In this document: one piece after another, positions 17,426 through 26,975 of the stretch
Layout of the letters: each line of letters opens with the position of its first letter
How positions within the stretch are numbered: the first letter of the stretch is position 1
DNA from: Romboutsia timonensis
GTDB lineage: Bacteria > Bacillota > Clostridia > Peptostreptococcales > Peptostreptococcaceae
DNA: 57,976 nt
Reading direction: 5' to 3'
Assembly (NCBI RefSeq): GCF_900106845.1
Contig: NZ_LT629850.1
Location: forward strand, 1,718,930-1,776,905
Notes under the pieces: model-generated
What the model was told of the DNA's origin: nothing
Database searches by the model: none
Seen by the model: the letters and a program-made list of their open reading frames with translations, nothing else
Made by a program: the position numbers and the translations under genes

Positions 17426-17456
17426 AAAAAAGGTTGCCTTTACTAGCAACCTTTTT
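17426..17456 (-). terminator. Terminator of the Rpn-like gene
   Basis: Stem AAAAAGGTTGC with GCAACCTTTTT, overlapping the stop codon of the minus-strand gene. Confidence 0.8.
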
Positions 17457-18306
17457 AATGTAATTCTAATTTTATTTCAATTATTTCTTCTTCTGTAAGT
17501 TCTGTTAATTCAACTATCATCTGTACTGAAAAGTTATTTTGTAATAATTTTCTAGCCATTTCTATTTTTTCTTGTTTTATTCCTTGTTTTATTCCTGTGT
17601 TAATCAAATTGGCTTTTTCATGTAGGGCTCTTTCTCTCTCAAAATATAATTCTTGAGTTACTGGGTCACTACTTAAATATTCTAGCTTTTCTTCTGCCTT
17701 TTTTATATCTTTATCCATATTTATAAGCACCTCCAATTCCTCTTGTGATATATCATTTCTTAAAAACATCATCCATCTCTGTAATTTATCTTCTTCTAGA
17801 TTTTTATTTTCAATCTTTTTGAACTTAGGCATTTCTATAAAATGAAGTTCTAATATATCTGTTAATTTATATTCTGTATTATCATTTTCTCTTAGTGTAA
17901 ATGTTGTATGATATTTTTCTAGCTCTATATAATTAAAATCTAATATATTTATAGTGATTACTTTATTTAAATTACTATAATCCTCGCCTTTAACAATACT
18001 TCTACTATAGATTCTAGACCAATAAAATAAAGTTCTCTTATCCATATTATCTTGATTTGTTAGCTGTACTTCTATATTTATATTAGTTCCATCTGAAGTT
18101 TTTGCTAGTACATCTATTATTCCTTTTTTATCTTGTATATTATCTGTAGTTAGCTCTTTTTCATTTATTATTTCTAATTCTACTAATTCTTGAGTTTTAT
18201 CTTTATTCAAAACAGTATTTATAAATGATTTTAAATTATCTATATTTTCAGATTGTCCAAATAGTTTTTTAAATATAAAATCATTCAGTAGTCTTAGTCT
18301 TTGAAT
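17455..18306 (-). CDS. Rpn / PD-(D/E)XK nuclease-family transposase-like protein, start codon lost
   Basis: 283 codons if read from 18306. The N-terminus LNDFIFKKLFGQSEN matches the family start (normally M..LSPLNDFVFKKLFG). The nuclease core follows: KKGIIDVLAKTSDG, then NIEVQLTNQDNMDKRTLFYWSRIYS (catalytic D, E-x-Q). The C-terminal helical tail is IKQGIKQEKIEMARKLLQNN. A good ribosome site, AGAGGA, lies six bases before ATT at 18306-18304, exactly where ATG would be expected, and an in-frame stop lies just upstream. The start has therefore probably mutated from ATG to ATT. A TTG at 18210 would make a protein lacking the first conserved block. Likely a recent pseudogene or weakly translated. 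Confidence 0.7.
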   Translation of the reverse strand: MQRLRLLNDFIFKKLFGQSENIDNLKSFINTVLNKDKTQELVELEIINEKELTTDNIQDKKGIIDVLAKTSDGTNINIEVQLTNQDNMDKRTLFYWSRIYSRSIVKGEDYSNLNKVITINILDFNYIELEKYHTTFTLRENDNTEYKLTDILELHFIEMPKFKKIENKNLEEDKLQRWMMFLRNDISQEELEVLINMDKDIKKAEEKLEYLSSDPVTQELYFERERALHEKANLINTGIKQGIKQEKIEMARKLLQNNFSVQMIVELTELTEEEIIEIKLELH

Positions 18307-18432
18307 TGTATTTCCTCTATTTTGACTAATTTATTATAATACAAATAATTATATACTATATTAAATATATCAACAATTAACTATTTAAATATTATTAATA
18401 TATACCCTATCTAATGAAATATTAGGTGGGAA

Positions 18433-19001
18433 TTATTTATACTCTTCATCAAAACCTTCATTAAGTCTTTCATTTTCTAGTACAAGTCTCTTAGTTTTTG
18501 CTGATATTTTTTTATTTAAATAATCAACCACACAATTACTTATTTTAATATTTTTTATATTATCTTTTTTAGAGTGGCAGTTCTCTATGTTGTGATCTAG
18601 GTCGTATGTACGTTCGTTTAGTAGGCATAAATTATTACTATCACTAACATCTGTATCTATGTAACCTAGGTCGTGTCCTAGGCTATGACCTAGGTCAATA
18701 ATTTGCTATATTCATACACTGATGGTGTGTTGTCAGTGTTTCCTATTTGAACTAATTGTATTATATTTAAGTCTTTGAAGTTTTTTATAAGTCTTTTAGC
18801 TTTTCCTATTGATATGTTCAAATCTTTAGAAACAGCGCAATTACTTATGTAGAATTGCCTCCTTGGTAGATTTCCATTCATTTTTTTGTAGTTTACGTTT
18901 TTAGTTATGTAATGATTAAATATTATTTTATCTATGTCTTTTATCTTATCAAATTTTAATACTTGTATGTTTATTTTAAAATACCCTACTACTTGTTCCA
19001 T
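18433..19001 (-). pseudogene. Replication-initiator-like gene, frameshifted
   Basis: The first 103 codons (19001 to 18690) encode a small winged-helix-like protein (NGNLPRRQFYISNCAVSKDL, then SIGKAKRLIKNFKDLNIIQL). The frame ends at a TAG. One base out of register, the same strand stays open to 18433 and reads DLGHSLGHDLGYIDTDVSD, ending VLENERLNEGFDEEYK. The D-L-G-H repeat is encoded by CCTAGG repeats, as in phage and plasmid Rep genes that carry origin iterons inside the gene. A single-base indel near 18695 would explain the break. No other phage genes adjoin it, so it looks like a relic. Confidence 0.55.
18665..18694. repeat. CCTAGG repeats at 12-bp spacing (iteron-like)
   Basis: CCTAGG at 18665, 18677 and 18689, each exactly 12 bp apart and each within the longer ACCTAGGTC-type palindrome; a variant TCTAGG lies at 18596. 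Spacing slightly over one helical turn inside a rep-like gene fits initiator binding sites. Confidence 0.55.
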
Positions 19002-19435
19002 TTACTCATCCCCTTAATTACAAGAATATACTTTCTATTTTTCCTTTATTTGCAAATATACGTTCTATATTTTTTATAATAATCTATTTTATATTTTTTT
19101 GCAATATTTTATATAATATTTTCACTAATATGTTTTAAATTTTTATTTTTAACACTAACTTTATAATTTACTATTGTAACCAATACATATACAAAAATAG
19201 AAGATACTATTAAAATTAAGTATCTCCCTTTATTAACCGTTGTAAATTAAAATATATATTGTTTACTTATAATACTACATAAATACTTTTCATAAGAGAA
19301 GTAGCTCCTGGTAAATGAGCCATTATATTTTTATTATTATTCGTAGATTTAAGTTTCTTGTTTTCACTGTTTCCAGATATGTATAATCTAATATCATCTG
19401 TAGACAATTTTAATTACTGTATAGTATTTATCTTT
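19002..19435. other. Intergenic region with a possible gene remnant
   Basis: 434 bases. On the minus strand, 19413 down to 19267 is open for 48 codons without a start (contains DDIRLYISGNSENKKL and MAHLPGATSLMKSIY). It may be the 3' end of a lost gene. I do not recognise it. The rest is AT-rich without structure. Confidence 0.35.
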
Positions 19436-19798
19436 TTAATACTTCATCTTATCTGGTATAACTCCCCTTACCCCACCTCTAGGATCTTTCATATCTCCAA
19501 TATATCTTGGAATAAGATGCACATGAACATGCATTACAGTTTGTCCTGCATACTCCCCACAATTTATTACAACATTATATGAATTTGGTGAATACTTTTT
19601 ATCTAATAATTTTTTACCTTCATCAATAAGTTCAAATATTGCATTTCTTTCTTCTTTTGTTATATCAAAGAAATCTTTAACGTGACGCTTTGGTATAAAT
19701 AACATATGTCCTTTTCCTACAGGATATTTATCATATATAGCATATGCTAATTCATTTTCTAGTATGTAATCTTTCATTTCACAGAATATACAATTCAT
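19436..19798 (-). CDS. HIT-family protein (histidine triad hydrolase)
   Basis: 120 aa. The family pattern is complete: an N-terminal CIFC zinc-type pair, YPVGKGHMLFIPKRHV, and the triad HVHVHLIP. HIT proteins hydrolyse adenosine or dinucleotide phosphates bound to small groups. Length and CxxC place it with the bacterial Hit/HinT branch. GGAGGA precedes the ATG. It is flanked by accessory genes and has no operon partner. Confidence 0.92.
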   Translation of the reverse strand: MNCIFCEMKDYILENELAYAIYDKYPVGKGHMLFIPKRHVKDFFDITKEERNAIFELIDEGKKLLDKKYSPNSYNVVINCGEYAGQTVMHVHVHLIPRYIGDMKDPRGGVRGVIPDKMKY

Positions 19799-19920
19799 TT
19801 TGTCCTCCTTGTTCCTACTTAAAATTTATTAGGTGGTATTGTTATTTTAATATGTAGTCGTAATCCATGGCCTATGGGTATATCTTGAATTTTATAATAT
19901 ATCCTCTTCATAACGAAACA

Positions 19921-20644
19921 CTATGTATATATCTTTCTATTAGATCTGTTTATAAGTATATCTACATTTTGGATATGGCTACATCCAAGGAACTTTCCAT
20001 ATACTCCTGTTCTCTCTACTAGCTCACTTTTACATCTTGGGCAAGTTATTTTATTTTCTTCTAATGTATCCTTTATATTTTTTACATGAGTTTTTATATC
20101 TTGCCTTATAGTAGACATACTTTCTAACACTTTGTTTAAAGATTCTTTAACTTCTTCAGTTGTTAGTATTTCATTGTTATATGTTTTTATAGTTTCTAAT
20201 AGTTTTGTTTCATTTATTACTTTTATATTTTCATTTTCTATATCTATCTTTTTTAATGTTGCTTTTTCACCAAACACTATTATTGAATATATTTGTTTAT
20301 TATTACCTATTAGTGCTTGTAATGCTTTTATATGTCCATAGTTTTGAAGTATTGGATTATAGAATGTATTTCTTGATTTTCCCATTACCTGAGTCCAAGA
20401 TCTATCCTTTTCACTTCCATATATACTTCCACTAAAGTTTTTATTTTCTATTACAAATATTCCATAGTTAGATATTATAAGGTGATCTATTTGTGAAGTT
20501 TTATCTTTATTTGGAATGATTATATCATTTATTACTTTATATTTTTCTCTATCTAATGTATGTAACCTTATTTCTTGTCTAGCTTCCCCTAGTGTACCTT
20601 TTATTTCAATTCTTACATCTTTATTTATTGTATTTTTTTCTTCT
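19921..20644 (-). pseudogene. NERD-domain nuclease-related protein, main fragment cut by IS30
   Basis: The frame is open from the stop at 19921 to the IS30 end at 20645. The NERD domain comes first: KGTLGEARQE, then IPNKDKTSQIDHLIISNYG and VIENKNFSG (the D and E-x-K of a PD-(D/E)XK fold). A coiled region and a topoisomerase-type zinc ribbon follow (CPRCKSELVERTG, FLGCSH, with a fourth Cys not evident). Removing the IS and one TCT duplication joins it in frame to 11 codons at 21761-21795, giving about 251 aa. NERD proteins are common near restriction systems; the intact role is unknown. Confidence 0.85.
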
Positions 20645-21760
20645 CCTGAATTGTATAATTAAATCAGACAAATATATAAACAAAAAAAGACACTTATGAT
20701 ATACTTAGTTAACCTACTAAAATCAACAAAAGGAGTACCAAAAATGTCTTTTAATCATATTAACATAAATCAGCTAACAAATCTAGAAGCAAATTACTAT
20801 TTAGGCGTGAAAGCAAGAGCTTGCGCTCAAAGAATGAAAATTGGAAAAGATAAAGTTTACAGATATTACAAGCTATTTATGCAAGGACTTACTGTTCAAG
20901 AAATATATAATCAATACCTAATAAATAAATCTAGATGTGGAAGAAAGCCCATTGTATTAAGCAAAGAAAAATTAGATGATATCAATAATAAGCTAGAAAA
21001 TGATTGGTCTTTAGATGCTATCGCAGGAAGAGATAAAATAGATGGAAAAGATGAAAAAATATCAACAAAAACATTATACAAATTAGCAAAACAAGGTGTA
21101 ATAGATATAAATAAGTTGAGACGTAAGGGTAAAAATAACCCGAAGGGTCATAACGAAACAAGAGGTAAAATTAATACATGTAAAACAATTCATGAAAGAG
21201 ATGAAAAGTATCCTAATGCTAAAACTAGTATAGAATATGGCCATTTTGAGGGAGATACTATTGTAGGAAAAGCTAGAAAATCAGCTATAGTTACTTTAGT
21301 AGAAAAGTATTCAAAATATATTGTATTACTTAAAGCAAGTAGAAAGAGTGAGGATGTTAAAGAAGCAATTTGCAAATGGCTATCATCTTTACATAAGTCG
21401 TGTATATCTACTATTACATTTGATAGAGGTAAAGAGTTTTCAAAATGGTCAGACATAGAAAAAGATAGTTCAGTTAATATTGAAATCTACTTTGGAGACC
21501 CTGGATCACCAGGTCAAAGAGGGCTAAATGAGAATTCAAATGGAATAGTTAGAAAAGATTTACCTAAGTCTACAGATTTATCTGCATATTCTCAAGAAGA
21601 ATTAAATATGATTGCGTATAAATGGAATTCTATACCTAGAAAATCACTAGACTATAAAACACCAAATGAGGTTATAAAAGAAGCAACTGGATTTGAAAGC
21701 TTACTTACATTTGCTTAGTGATTCATAAGTAATTTGTCTGATTTAAATTGACAATTCAGG
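20645..21760 (+). mobile_element. IS30-family insertion sequence, copy 2 (1116 bp)
   Basis: Same length and ends as copy 1 at 6372-7487: inverted repeats at 20645-20673 and 21732-21760, starting CCTGAATTGT. It is flanked by a different 3-bp duplication, TCT (20642-20644 and 21761-21763), so it inserted independently. It interrupts a NERD-domain gene after 11 codons. Confidence 0.93.
20744..21718 (+). CDS. IS30-family transposase (copy 2)
   Basis: 324 aa, the same in every residue as the copy at 6471-7445. Start ATG at 20744 after AAAGGAG. HTH near the N-terminus and the D-D-E catalytic pattern (FEGDTIVG, TFDRGKEFSKW, LNENSNGIVRKD) are intact. Confidence 0.93.
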   Translation: MSFNHININQLTNLEANYYLGVKARACAQRMKIGKDKVYRYYKLFMQGLTVQEIYNQYLINKSRCGRKPIVLSKEKLDDINNKLENDWSLDAIAGRDKIDGKDEKISTKTLYKLAKQGVIDINKLRRKGKNNPKGHNETRGKINTCKTIHERDEKYPNAKTSIEYGHFEGDTIVGKARKSAIVTLVEKYSKYIVLLKASRKSEDVKEAICKWLSSLHKSCISTITFDRGKEFSKWSDIEKDSSVNIEIYFGDPGSPGQRGLNENSNGIVRKDLPKSTDLSAYSQEELNMIAYKWNSIPRKSLDYKTPNEVIKEATGFESLLTFA

Positions 21761-21795
21761 TCTTTAAAAATTTTTTTAATTATATTTTTTATCAT
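21761..21795 (-). pseudogene. NERD-domain gene, first 11 codons
   Basis: ATG at 21795 preceded by AAGGGGGAAAT. It reads MIKNIIKKIFK and then meets the IS30 end. The next codons of the gene (EEKNTINKD) continue at 20641 on the far side of the element. Confidence 0.8.
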
Positions 21796-22138
21796 ATTTC
21801 CCCCTTATTGATATTAATATTAAGTCATTCTTCCCTATATTATTCCATTCTTATTATAATTCCCACTGCTTAATCTGTCTATAATACTAACCTAATATGA
21901 TCAAACTATACTCTTTCATTTAATCATCATTATAAATAATACATTTGTGAATTTATACTTATATAACTGACTTTAGTGAACTCATCATCAGGTATTATTT
22001 CATTAACGAACTGTTTTTTTAATACTCATAAAAAATCTCCTTTACGACATTTGATTATATTTTAATCATTGCCATAAAGGAGATTTTATTTTATCTTAAG
22101 CACAAATTAATTTACATTACCTAAAAATCAAGCAGTTT
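21796..22138. other. Intergenic region upstream of the NERD gene
   Basis: 343 bases. Holds the presumed promoter of the broken NERD gene on its left and the terminator of the TPR gene on its right. Nothing else recognised. Confidence 0.55.
22032..22087 (-). terminator. Terminator of the TPR gene
   Basis: Arms AAAATCTCCTTTA and TAAAGGAGATTTT with a 30-base loop that can itself pair (GATTATAT with TTTAATC), about 50 bases past the TPR stop. Confidence 0.75.
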
Positions 22139-23566
22139 TTATATTTTCTGTGTAATAGTAGCTTCTATCTCATCCTTTAGCTCAAGTAAATCTTTAAAAT
22201 TTGGAGAAAGTTTCAATCCTAAAACACAATCATCATATGCCTTTAATTTATCAATATTATTATAAAATCTAACTTTTGCCCTATTATAATAATAAGTGCA
22301 ATTTGCACTATTTATTTCTATGGCTTTACTATAATATTCTATTGATTTATTAAATTTCTCTTTTATATTGAATATCTCACCTAGCTTATTATTTAGTTCA
22401 TCAGATATATAATGTAATTTTTCTGCTTTTTTATAATATTTAAGTGCTTTTTTTATTCTTTCTTCTTTAATAATTTTATTATCGTTATAATATGTATTTC
22501 CAATCCAATAATAATATATTGGATTATTTTTATTTAACTCAATTGCTTGTTTATAGTACTCTCTTGACTTACCATAATTTTCCATTTGATAGTTTATGTG
22601 TCCCATAAGTTCATAAGCATAAATAAAATTAGAATTTAGTCTTATGATTTGGTCACATATTTTACTAATAGCATCAAATTTTATTTCAAGATTAATTTTA
22701 TTATCATGATAATAAGCATTTGCAAGACTACATAAATAATTTATATTGTAAGGTTCAATACTTGATGCTAACTTATAATAATCTCGAGATGTCTCATATT
22801 CTCTCTTATGATAATAAATATTGCCTAACTCATTATATACTATTGGATATTTGTCATTTAAACTTAAAGCCTTCTCATAATCTTTTTGGGCATATTCTAA
22901 ATATACCTCTATACCTAATGTAAAATAAATATCTTTATGTGTATTACCTCTATTTGTATAGAAATAATAATAATCCTTATTTAAATTTATAGCTATATTG
23001 TAATCATTTAGTGCATTATATATATATTCTCTATAATCTTCTTTGTTAACTTTAATATTTTGTGCTTCGTTATAATATGCATTTCCCCTGCTATTGTATG
23101 CAAAATAATTATTGCTATCTTTTTCTAGAGCTTTGCTGTACTCCTGTATTGCACTTCTATAATTTTTATCATTATAATATTGATTTCCTCTGTTTAAGTA
23201 TTCATTCGATTCAGCAGTAATATCTAATTTAGTTGTTATTTTATCAATATTCTTACTATAATTATTTACTTTCTTTTTTAATTTTTCTATTGATTTAGCA
23301 TCTATAAGATATTTAATTCCACTAATTGTAGCTACTGCTGAGGCAATAGCAACTAACAAATTTGCTGTGCCAATAGATTTAACATTTAAAGACTCTATTT
23401 CTTCTAAATTTATTTCTTCTAACTTATCTTCTAAATACTCAACTCTTTGTTTTATTTCTTCATATTCTTTAGTAGTTATCTGTGGATTTGCCCATATAAC
23501 TGAGCTATTTATAACAAATAATAAAAATATCAAGAATATACTAGTTCCTATTCTTTTATGTTTCAT
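22139..23566 (-). CDS. TPR-repeat protein with N-terminal membrane segment
   Basis: 475 aa from ATG 23566 (TTG at 23569 is a possible start; AGGAGG lies 8-11 bases upstream). An N-terminal hydrophobic signal or anchor (IFLIFLLFVINSSVIWA) is followed by a coiled coil, a second hydrophobic stretch (LLVAIASAVATISGIKYLI) and nine or so tetratricopeptide repeats from about residue 120 to the end (for example YNSRGNAYYNEAQN, YNRAKVRFYN). TPRs make protein-binding superhelices, so it is probably an extracytoplasmic scaffold. It is a single gene with no clear partner. Confidence 0.8.
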   Translation of the reverse strand: MKHKRIGTSIFLIFLLFVINSSVIWANPQITTKEYEEIKQRVEYLEDKLEEINLEEIESLNVKSIGTANLLVAIASAVATISGIKYLIDAKSIEKLKKKVNNYSKNIDKITTKLDITAESNEYLNRGNQYYNDKNYRSAIQEYSKALEKDSNNYFAYNSRGNAYYNEAQNIKVNKEDYREYIYNALNDYNIAINLNKDYYYFYTNRGNTHKDIYFTLGIEVYLEYAQKDYEKALSLNDKYPIVYNELGNIYYHKREYETSRDYYKLASSIEPYNINYLCSLANAYYHDNKINLEIKFDAISKICDQIIRLNSNFIYAYELMGHINYQMENYGKSREYYKQAIELNKNNPIYYYWIGNTYYNDNKIIKEERIKKALKYYKKAEKLHYISDELNNKLGEIFNIKEKFNKSIEYYSKAIEINSANCTYYYNRAKVRFYNNIDKLKAYDDCVLGLKLSPNFKDLLELKDEIEATITQKI

Positions 23567-23569
23567 CAA

Positions 23570-24024
23570 TATTATGTCCTCCTAGTCATTAATCTTGTAT
23601 ATTTTAACATATTTAAGTGTTAATAGCTATTCATAAAAAATTAGTTTATTTAGATTATATTTTTATATAATTAATGTTCTAACTTTAGTTTAATAATAAT
23701 AGTCCTCTCTCTTTCAAACTCTAGATCATCACCTTTGCGAATATAAATATAACTCTTCCCCCATCTATCTCTCTATAATTTCTAATAAATAAATTAAGTT
23801 TTACTTGTCTATCTTCGCTGTAATAATATTCGTTCCTCTATCACCCTCTTACTTAGGAATATTAGGACTTTACCACTTGAAGTACCTTTTATTTATAAAC
23901 ATGAATATCTATAAATAAGTCATCTTCACTCCTTATATTTAAGTATTCTTAATTACTATATTTTACTATAAATTATACAATAAAACAAAAGCCCTAAAAT
24001 TTAATTCTAGGGCTTTTATCTGTA
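23570..24024. other. Intergenic region, possible decayed sequence
   Basis: 455 bases. A minus-strand stretch reads RWGKSYIYIRKGDDLEFERE around 23715-23775, with stops on both sides. It may be a trace of a lost gene. I do not recognise it. The right end carries the hsdR terminator. Confidence 0.4.
23987..24017 (-). terminator. Terminator of the type I restriction operon
   Basis: Stem AAAAGCCCTA with TAGGGCTTTT, 8 to 38 bases after the hsdR stop. Confidence 0.85.
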
Positions 24025-26964
24025 TTAATAATACTCTGCTATATATACATAAGTTTTCTCAACAAGTTCCTTATCTCCTTGTAACTTATACTTAGAAAAC
24101 ACCTTCAATATAGCCATCTTAACATCCCTTATACCCTTACTAGAATCTTGCCATCCAATAAACAACTGAACCTCATTAACAATCTTATTATCTATATCAT
24201 TAACAATATTCTCAACGATAATATTAGGTCTATCGCCCTTAACCTCGTTAAATAATTCAGTTAAAGCAGCTTTACCAGTCTTAATAGAATAAATATCTTC
24301 ATCATCAGAAACAGATTCTTTTTCTCTTTTTATAACTTCCTTAGCTAACTCTATTAACTCCTTTAAAAACTCTACACTATGCATAAAATTAGACTCATAC
24401 TTAACCTTTAACTCCTCTAACTTATCAGCAAGCTCTTTAAACTGCATTTGACCTTCTTCAATGTTTTTTCTAATTCTCTTAGCAACATCAAGTTCTATTC
24501 TCTTAACTTCAACAGGATTATTTATGCTCATAATCTCACTTATAAGTGTTGGGTCTAATACTATCTTATCTAAATCATCATAAATATTAACAGCATGTAT
24601 GTTCCTATTTATAATTTCCATAGTCTTAGGACCTAATCTGTGCCATATAAGTGACCCTACATTACTTGATGGTCTTATCGACCTATATATATCAGTTAGC
24701 CATCTATAGTCCTCTATACAATCTTCAAGTATAGGATGTGGTGATATAGATTCCCATAATTTTGATAAATAAGAATAATATCGACCAAAAGCATCTCTTA
24801 TCTCATCATTATATAAACAATTTTGTGCAGCTATAAGACCTTCATATCCTTCAATAGCTCTATCTATACCATCAAAATATGATAAACATTTTTTAAGTAT
24901 TATAGGAAACTCTTTTACATATTCATCTATATTTTCAATAACCTTTTGCATAGACTCACTATCAAAATTTAAAGCCTTGCTAACCTCATCAAAGACACCT
25001 ATATAATCAACAATTAAACCAAACTCTTTATGCTTGTATACTCTATTTACTCTACATATAGCCTGTAATAAAGTATGCTCTTTTAATGGTTTATCTAAAT
25101 ACATTGTCTGAGCTATTGGTGCATCAAATCCTGTAAGAAGTTTAGCTGTTACTATAAGTATCTTTAAAGGATCATTAACTTTTTTGTAGTGGTCATCAAT
25201 AAGTCTTTTTTCCTCATCTTCTTTTCTATCATATTTTAGATATTCTTTGTCATCACTTTTTTCAACAGTCATAACTATAGTAGATGTTTCTTCTCCTAAT
25301 AATCTATCTAAATGCTCTTTGTACTTTATACAACAATCTCTATCATAGCAAACTACCATAGCTTTAAAACCTTGTGGTTCTACTACATTTTTATAATGAG
25401 ATGCAATATCCTCACAAACAGTTTTAATTCTTTCATCAGACTTTATAAATGTAGCTATACTACCAGCCCTTTTTGTAAGTTCTTTTTTCTCTAAATCACT
25501 TAAACTATCTGTAAGCTCATCAAACTCTTTTTTCATTTTTTCTTTATCTAAATGAAGATTTACAAGTCTTGGCTCAAATGTAAGTGGTTTTGTAGCATCA
25601 TCTCTTATAGAATCTTCAAATGAATACTTACTTATATATCCTTCTTTATCTTCTTCACATCCAAAAGTTGCAAAAGTATTTCTTTCTCTTTTATTTATTG
25701 GTGTTCCTGTAAGACCAAAGAAAGATGCATTTGGTAGAGCTTTTCTCATTAATATACCTAAGTTACCTTCTTGAGTTCTATGTGCTTCATCTACTAAAAC
25801 TATTATATTTTCTCTTTCATTAAGAGTTTCTTTTACATCTTTAAACCTAAATATAGTAGTTATTATTATTTTTCTAGAGTCATTTTTTAATTCTTGCTCA
25901 AGTGATTTAATACTTTTAGCAGCTTTCATATTAGGAATATCTGCTGCTGTAAATGTTCCTGTTATTTGTGAATCTAAATCTTTTCTATCTACAACTACAA
26001 GTACAGTAGGATTTTTTAAGTCTTTGTTCATTCTAAGTTTCATAGCAGCAAATAACATTAAAAGTGATTTACCAGAACCTTGGAAATGCCATATAAGACC
26101 TTTTTTAATTTTCCCTTCTTTTACTCTTTCAACTATTTTATTTGTTGCATCATATTGTTGTGATCTACAGATTACTTTTATTCTTCTATTATCATTATCA
26201 CTAGTAAATATTATGAAGTTTTTTAATAAGTCTAAAAATACCTCATGGTTAAACATTTCATGTATAGGATACTGTATATTATCTAAACTTTTATATTTTC
26301 CTTCAAAATCTCTCCATGATGCCCATTTATCTAGTGGACATTTTATAGTTCCATATTTAAACTCTTTTCCTTCTGTTGCAAAATTAAATACATTTGAAAC
26401 AAAAAGCTCCGGTGCCCTTGTTTCATACTCATCTAGTATTTGCTTTGCTCCTGTTATCCAAGATACTGATGAATTTACTGGACTTTTACATTCTCCTATT
26501 GATACTGGAAGACCATTTATAAGGAGAACTATATCTTCTCTAGTTCCCTTATCACTGTCTTTTGAGTTCATTATATATTCTATAGTTACTATAAACTCAT
26601 TGGCAGATATATTATCAAAGTCTATTAGTTTTACTGGAACATGTTCATCATTTTCTCCAAATGGCATAGTTTTTTCTCCTCTTAGCCATTCGAAAAACTC
26701 TTCATTTGCTCTAACTATACCTCTATGTTTTGCATTTACTATTATTTCTCTTAGTCTACGTATTACTTCATCAGCTCTTGATGGAACTTGGTTTATTTCT
26801 GGATTAATTTTTATTAAAGCTTCTTTTAGTTTATTTTCAACTATTGGGTCACTATTTTTTCTTATCAGTTGATTTGAAGGTACAAAGGTCCATTTATTTT
26901 GAACTAGTAAATCTCTAATATAATTTCTTACAGATTTATCTTCTGTAAATTGCCTATTATTCAT
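24025..26964 (-). CDS. hsdR: Type I restriction enzyme R subunit
   Basis: 979 aa, last gene of the operon. The N-terminal nuclease domain shows D144 and the E-x-K motif in SIGECKSP (E158, K160). The translocase follows: Walker A FQGSGKS (about 294-300), motif II DEAH (392-395), LTGTP, then the second RecA-like lobe with LLTGFDAP and QAICRVNR. The C-terminal helical domain links to the M2S core. HsdR translocates DNA from an unmethylated target and cuts at a distance. It starts 11 bases after hsdS with AGGGGG upstream. It appears full-length, with no lesion. Confidence 0.95.
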   Translation of the reverse strand: MNNRQFTEDKSVRNYIRDLLVQNKWTFVPSNQLIRKNSDPIVENKLKEALIKINPEINQVPSRADEVIRRLREIIVNAKHRGIVRANEEFFEWLRGEKTMPFGENDEHVPVKLIDFDNISANEFIVTIEYIMNSKDSDKGTREDIVLLINGLPVSIGECKSPVNSSVSWITGAKQILDEYETRAPELFVSNVFNFATEGKEFKYGTIKCPLDKWASWRDFEGKYKSLDNIQYPIHEMFNHEVFLDLLKNFIIFTSDNDNRRIKVICRSQQYDATNKIVERVKEGKIKKGLIWHFQGSGKSLLMLFAAMKLRMNKDLKNPTVLVVVDRKDLDSQITGTFTAADIPNMKAAKSIKSLEQELKNDSRKIIITTIFRFKDVKETLNERENIIVLVDEAHRTQEGNLGILMRKALPNASFFGLTGTPINKRERNTFATFGCEEDKEGYISKYSFEDSIRDDATKPLTFEPRLVNLHLDKEKMKKEFDELTDSLSDLEKKELTKRAGSIATFIKSDERIKTVCEDIASHYKNVVEPQGFKAMVVCYDRDCCIKYKEHLDRLLGEETSTIVMTVEKSDDKEYLKYDRKEDEEKRLIDDHYKKVNDPLKILIVTAKLLTGFDAPIAQTMYLDKPLKEHTLLQAICRVNRVYKHKEFGLIVDYIGVFDEVSKALNFDSESMQKVIENIDEYVKEFPIILKKCLSYFDGIDRAIEGYEGLIAAQNCLYNDEIRDAFGRYYSYLSKLWESISPHPILEDCIEDYRWLTDIYRSIRPSSNVGSLIWHRLGPKTMEIINRNIHAVNIYDDLDKIVLDPTLISEIMSINNPVEVKRIELDVAKRIRKNIEEGQMQFKELADKLEELKVKYESNFMHSVEFLKELIELAKEVIKREKESVSDDEDIYSIKTGKAALTELFNEVKGDRPNIIVENIVNDIDNKIVNEVQLFIGWQDSSKGIRDVKMAILKVFSKYKLQGDKELVEKTYVYIAEYY

Positions 26965-26975
26965 CTAAATCCCCC

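Noticed and set aside
6372-21760. Composite transposon formed by the two IS30 copies around 13 kb
   Set aside because: Each copy has its own, different 3-bp duplication (ATA and TCT) and each splits its own gene that rejoins perfectly, so they inserted independently.
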